From the NCBI GenBank assembly GCA_021793115.1, contig JAJYTJ010000070.1, positions 1 through 18,543 of the forward strand: 18,543 nt of DNA. The letters are read 5' to 3'. The position numbers and the translations under genes were made by a program. The number at the start of each line of letters is the position of its first letter. Position 1 is the stretch's first letter. The notes under the pieces are model-generated. The model saw nothing but the letters and a program-made list of their open reading frames with translations. It was not told the origin of the DNA and ran no database searches. This DNA is from Actinomycetes bacterium. GTDB taxonomy: Bacteria; Actinomycetota; Actinomycetes; Actinomycetales; Cellulomonadaceae. Of this stretch, positions 16,668-18,543 are shown in pieces.

Positions 16668-17584
16668 GCGCGTGCGCCTACCTCCCCGGCGCCTGGACGG
16701 CGGTCGTGTGCGAGCGGCTGCTCGCGCTCGTCGGGCCCGGGGTCGAGCAGGCCACGGTCGCGGCGCTGTGGGACGTCGCGGCCGCCGACGGCGGGGTCGG
16801 CGAGGCGCTGCTCGAGCTGCCCGACGAGGCGGCCGGGCCGGTCGCGCTCGTCACGCTGTCGGGCACCGGCCAGCTGCACGCCGCGCTGCGGGGCGACGTC
16901 GAGGTGCTCGTCGGGACCGCGTCCGGGATGCGGGCGGTGCGGCCCGGCGAGCGGTCGTCGTGGACTCAGGTCACCGGGCACGACGTGCCGGCCGTGACGG
17001 TGCGGGCCGCGGACGAGCCCCCACCGGCCGGCGGTCTGCTCCCGCTCGTCGGCGGGGTGGTGCGGGCGCACGAGCTGCGCGCGACGGCCGGGCTGCGCGG
17101 CGGGCCGCGCGCCGCGGGGTCGGGCATGCCGGCCTCGCTCGACGACCACGAGGGCCTGACGATCGTCACCGGCGACCTGGTGCGGCTGCGGGCCGGCATC
17201 CGCCCCGCGGCGCCCGCGCCGGCCCCGGCGCCCACGCCGCCGACGGTGGCGCACCTGCGGCTGTCCACCGGCCTCGTCGTGCCGCTGGACCGCACGGTCC
17301 TCGTGGGGCGCGCGCCGCAGGTGGGCCGGGTCACGGCGCGCGAGCTGCCGCGGCTGGTCACGGTGCCGAGCCCCACGCTGGACGTCTCCCGGACGCACGC
17401 CGAGGTGCGCCTGGAGGGCGAGCACGTGGTGGTGACCGACCTGGAGTCGCTCAACGGCGTGCGGGTGCTGCGGCCCGGGGCGCCGGCGCGGCGCCTCCAC
17501 CCCGGAGAGCCGACCGTGCTCGCACCGGGCGAGACGGTCGACCTCGGCGACGGCGTGACGTTCACCGTCGACCGCGACGCGTGA
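16664..17584 (+). CDS. FHA-domain protein with an uncharacterised N-terminal region
   Basis: A 306-residue protein whose C-terminal FHA domain (about 196-303) should bind phosphothreonine, probably on the neighbouring kinase or its targets. FHA hallmarks are VGR at 214-216, SRTH at 242-245 and SLNGV at 262-266. Residues 1-175 form a region I do not recognise, beginning MSACAYLPGAWTAVV and rich in beta-strand-like stretches; an Ala/Pro linker (181-193) joins it to the FHA domain. No signal peptide or membrane helix is seen. ATG at 16664 overlaps the phosphatase stop and follows a G-rich GGTGGTGGGG tract. The frame is open upstream but inside the phosphatase gene. The kinase gene starts 16 nt after its stop. 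Confidence 0.87.
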   Translation: MSACAYLPGAWTAVVCERLLALVGPGVEQATVAALWDVAAADGGVGEALLELPDEAAGPVALVTLSGTGQLHAALRGDVEVLVGTASGMRAVRPGERSSWTQVTGHDVPAVTVRAADEPPPAGGLLPLVGGVVRAHELRATAGLRGGPRAAGSGMPASLDDHEGLTIVTGDLVRLRAGIRPAAPAPAPAPTPPTVAHLRLSTGLVVPLDRTVLVGRAPQVGRVTARELPRLVTVPSPTLDVSRTHAEVRLEGEHVVVTDLESLNGVRVLRPGAPARRLHPGEPTVLAPGETVDLGDGVTFTVDRDA

Positions 17585-17600
17585 GCCCGGAGCAGGGTCG

Positions 17601-18543
17601 GTGAGCGGGACCCGGGAGGCGTCGCGGCCGCCGCAGCTGCCCGGCTTCACGTACGTGCGCCTGCTGGGGGTCGGCGGCTCCGCCGACGTCTTCCTCTACC
17701 GCCAGCACCTGCCGAGCCGGCTCGTGGCGGTCAAGGTGCTGCTCGCCGGCCGGCTGCCCGACGACGTGCGGACGCGGTTCACCGACGAGGCGAACCTCAT
17801 GGCGCAGCTGTCGCACCACCCGTCGATCGTCACGGTGCACCACGCCTCGGTGGCCTCGGACGGGCGGCCGTACCTGGTCATGGAGCACTGCTCGCAGCCC
17901 GGCCTCGCGCAGCGGTACCGCACGGAGCGGATGAGCGTGGCCGAGGTGCTGCGCATCGGCGTGCGGCTGGCCTCGGCGGTGGAGACCGCGCACCGCGCGG
18001 GCATCCTCCACCGGGACATCAAGCCGGCCAACGTGCTGACGACCGACTTCGGCTGGCCGGCGCTGACGGACTTCGGCATCTCGGCCACCGTGGGCGCGCC
18101 GGGCGGTGGCGGCACCGCGGCGGTGGGGGTCTCGGTGCCGTGGGCGGCGCCGGAGATGCTCGCCGACCCGCCGCGGGCCGACGAACGGTCGGACGTGTAC
18201 TGCCTGGGCGCGACCCTCTACTCCCTGCTCGCGGGTCGCTCACCGTTCGAGGTGGTCGGCGGCGCGAACGGCGCGGCCGAGCTGGTGCAGCGCATCGAGC
18301 GGCAGCCGCCGGCGCCCGTGGGACGCGCCGACGTGCCCGCGTCGCTCGAACGCGTGCTCGCGCGGGCGCTCGGCAAGCACCCCGACGAGCGGCAGCCCTC
18401 CGCGCTCGCGCTCGGGCGCGCGCTGCAGCAGGTCGAGGGCGAGCTGTCGCTGCCCGTGACCACGCTGGACCTGGCGGGGGAGCAGGCCGCGCCGGGCCCG
18501 GCGCGCGGGGGCGCGGCCGACGAGGAGACGCGGGCGCGCCCGG
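17601..18543 (+). CDS. Ser/Thr protein kinase, PknB-like (3' end cut by the window)
   Basis: A eukaryotic-like kinase, with 314 codons visible. The N-terminus is PPQLPGFTYVRLLGVGGSADV. The Gly-rich loop is LGVGGSADVFLY (22-33), the catalytic Lys45 is in VAVKVL, Glu63 lies in DEANLM, the catalytic loop HRDIKPANVL has Asp139 and Asn144, and the DFG motif is at 157-159. The activation segment ends VSVPWAAPEM, where PknB-type kinases usually have GTxxYxAPE. The catalytic domain closes near residue 285. A Gly/Ala-rich stretch then runs to the edge, so any membrane helix or sensor domain is unseen. GTG at 17601 has GGAG at 17589-17592, 8 nt upstream. It is the third gene of the phosphatase-FHA-kinase operon. 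All catalytic residues are present, so an active kinase is expected. Confidence 0.92.
   Translation, partial: MSGTREASRPPQLPGFTYVRLLGVGGSADVFLYRQHLPSRLVAVKVLLAGRLPDDVRTRFTDEANLMAQLSHHPSIVTVHHASVASDGRPYLVMEHCSQPGLAQRYRTERMSVAEVLRIGVRLASAVETAHRAGILHRDIKPANVLTTDFGWPALTDFGISATVGAPGGGGTAAVGVSVPWAAPEMLADPPRADERSDVYCLGATLYSLLAGRSPFEVVGGANGAAELVQRIERQPPAPVGRADVPASLERVLARALGKHPDERQPSALALGRALQQVEGELSLPVTTLDLAGEQAAPGPARGGAADEETRARP

Noticed and set aside
17181..17240. GC-rich repetitive stretch as a DNA repeat element
   Set aside because: It encodes the Ala/Pro linker of the FHA protein, and the repetition follows from the codons.

Overview
The window is chromosomal DNA from a high-GC actinobacterium. 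Third codon positions are strongly G/C, GTG starts and 4-nt stop/start overlaps are common, and the phoH-ybeY-CBS/CorC-era order is an actinobacterial housekeeping block. The two glycosidases fed by a carbohydrate ABC importer without its own ATPase, and the PP2C/FHA/Ser-Thr kinase set, suggest a plant-polymer degrader such as a Cellulomonas relative. That placement is an inference, because no rRNA or other marker is present.

Layout: (1) 1-2703, minus strand: pyruvate, phosphate dikinase, nearly complete, with its last few codons beyond the left edge. (2) 2704-2898: divergent intergenic region with a perfect 8-bp hairpin in the ppdK leader. (3) 2899-8282, plus strand: a tightly packed run of PhoH-like ATPase, YbeY, a DUF21/CBS/CorC membrane protein, Era, and a membrane-anchored alpha/beta-hydrolase. 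(4) 8325-15659, minus strand: a sugar-utilisation operon read in the order LacI-type regulator, lipoprotein solute-binding protein, two permeases, a GH1-like glycosidase and a GH2 glycosidase. Its genes overlap or nearly touch, except for a 67-nt gap with a hairpin between the regulator and the binding protein. (5) 15660-15905: divergent control region with two copies of a 20-bp dyad (18/20 identical) and a separate 8-bp inverted repeat between them. (6) 15906-18543, plus strand: PP2C phosphatase, FHA protein and a Ser/Thr kinase cut by the right edge.

How the genes work together: the sugar operon would import an oligosaccharide through the lipoprotein and the two permeases, powered by an ATPase encoded elsewhere. 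The two signal-less glycosidases would then hydrolyse it in the cytoplasm. The LacI-type protein probably controls its own promoter, and with it the whole operon, through the two dyads. The phosphatase, FHA protein and kinase form a phospho-signalling module (writer, reader, eraser) whose client genes probably lie to the right.

I see no clear mobile element, CRISPR array, tRNA or rRNA, and no gene-free stretch longer than 300 bases. Nothing is convincingly a wholly new system. The most worthwhile leads are the paired operators, the glycosidase with an unusual nucleophile motif, the membrane hydrolase behind era, and the atypical kinase module.
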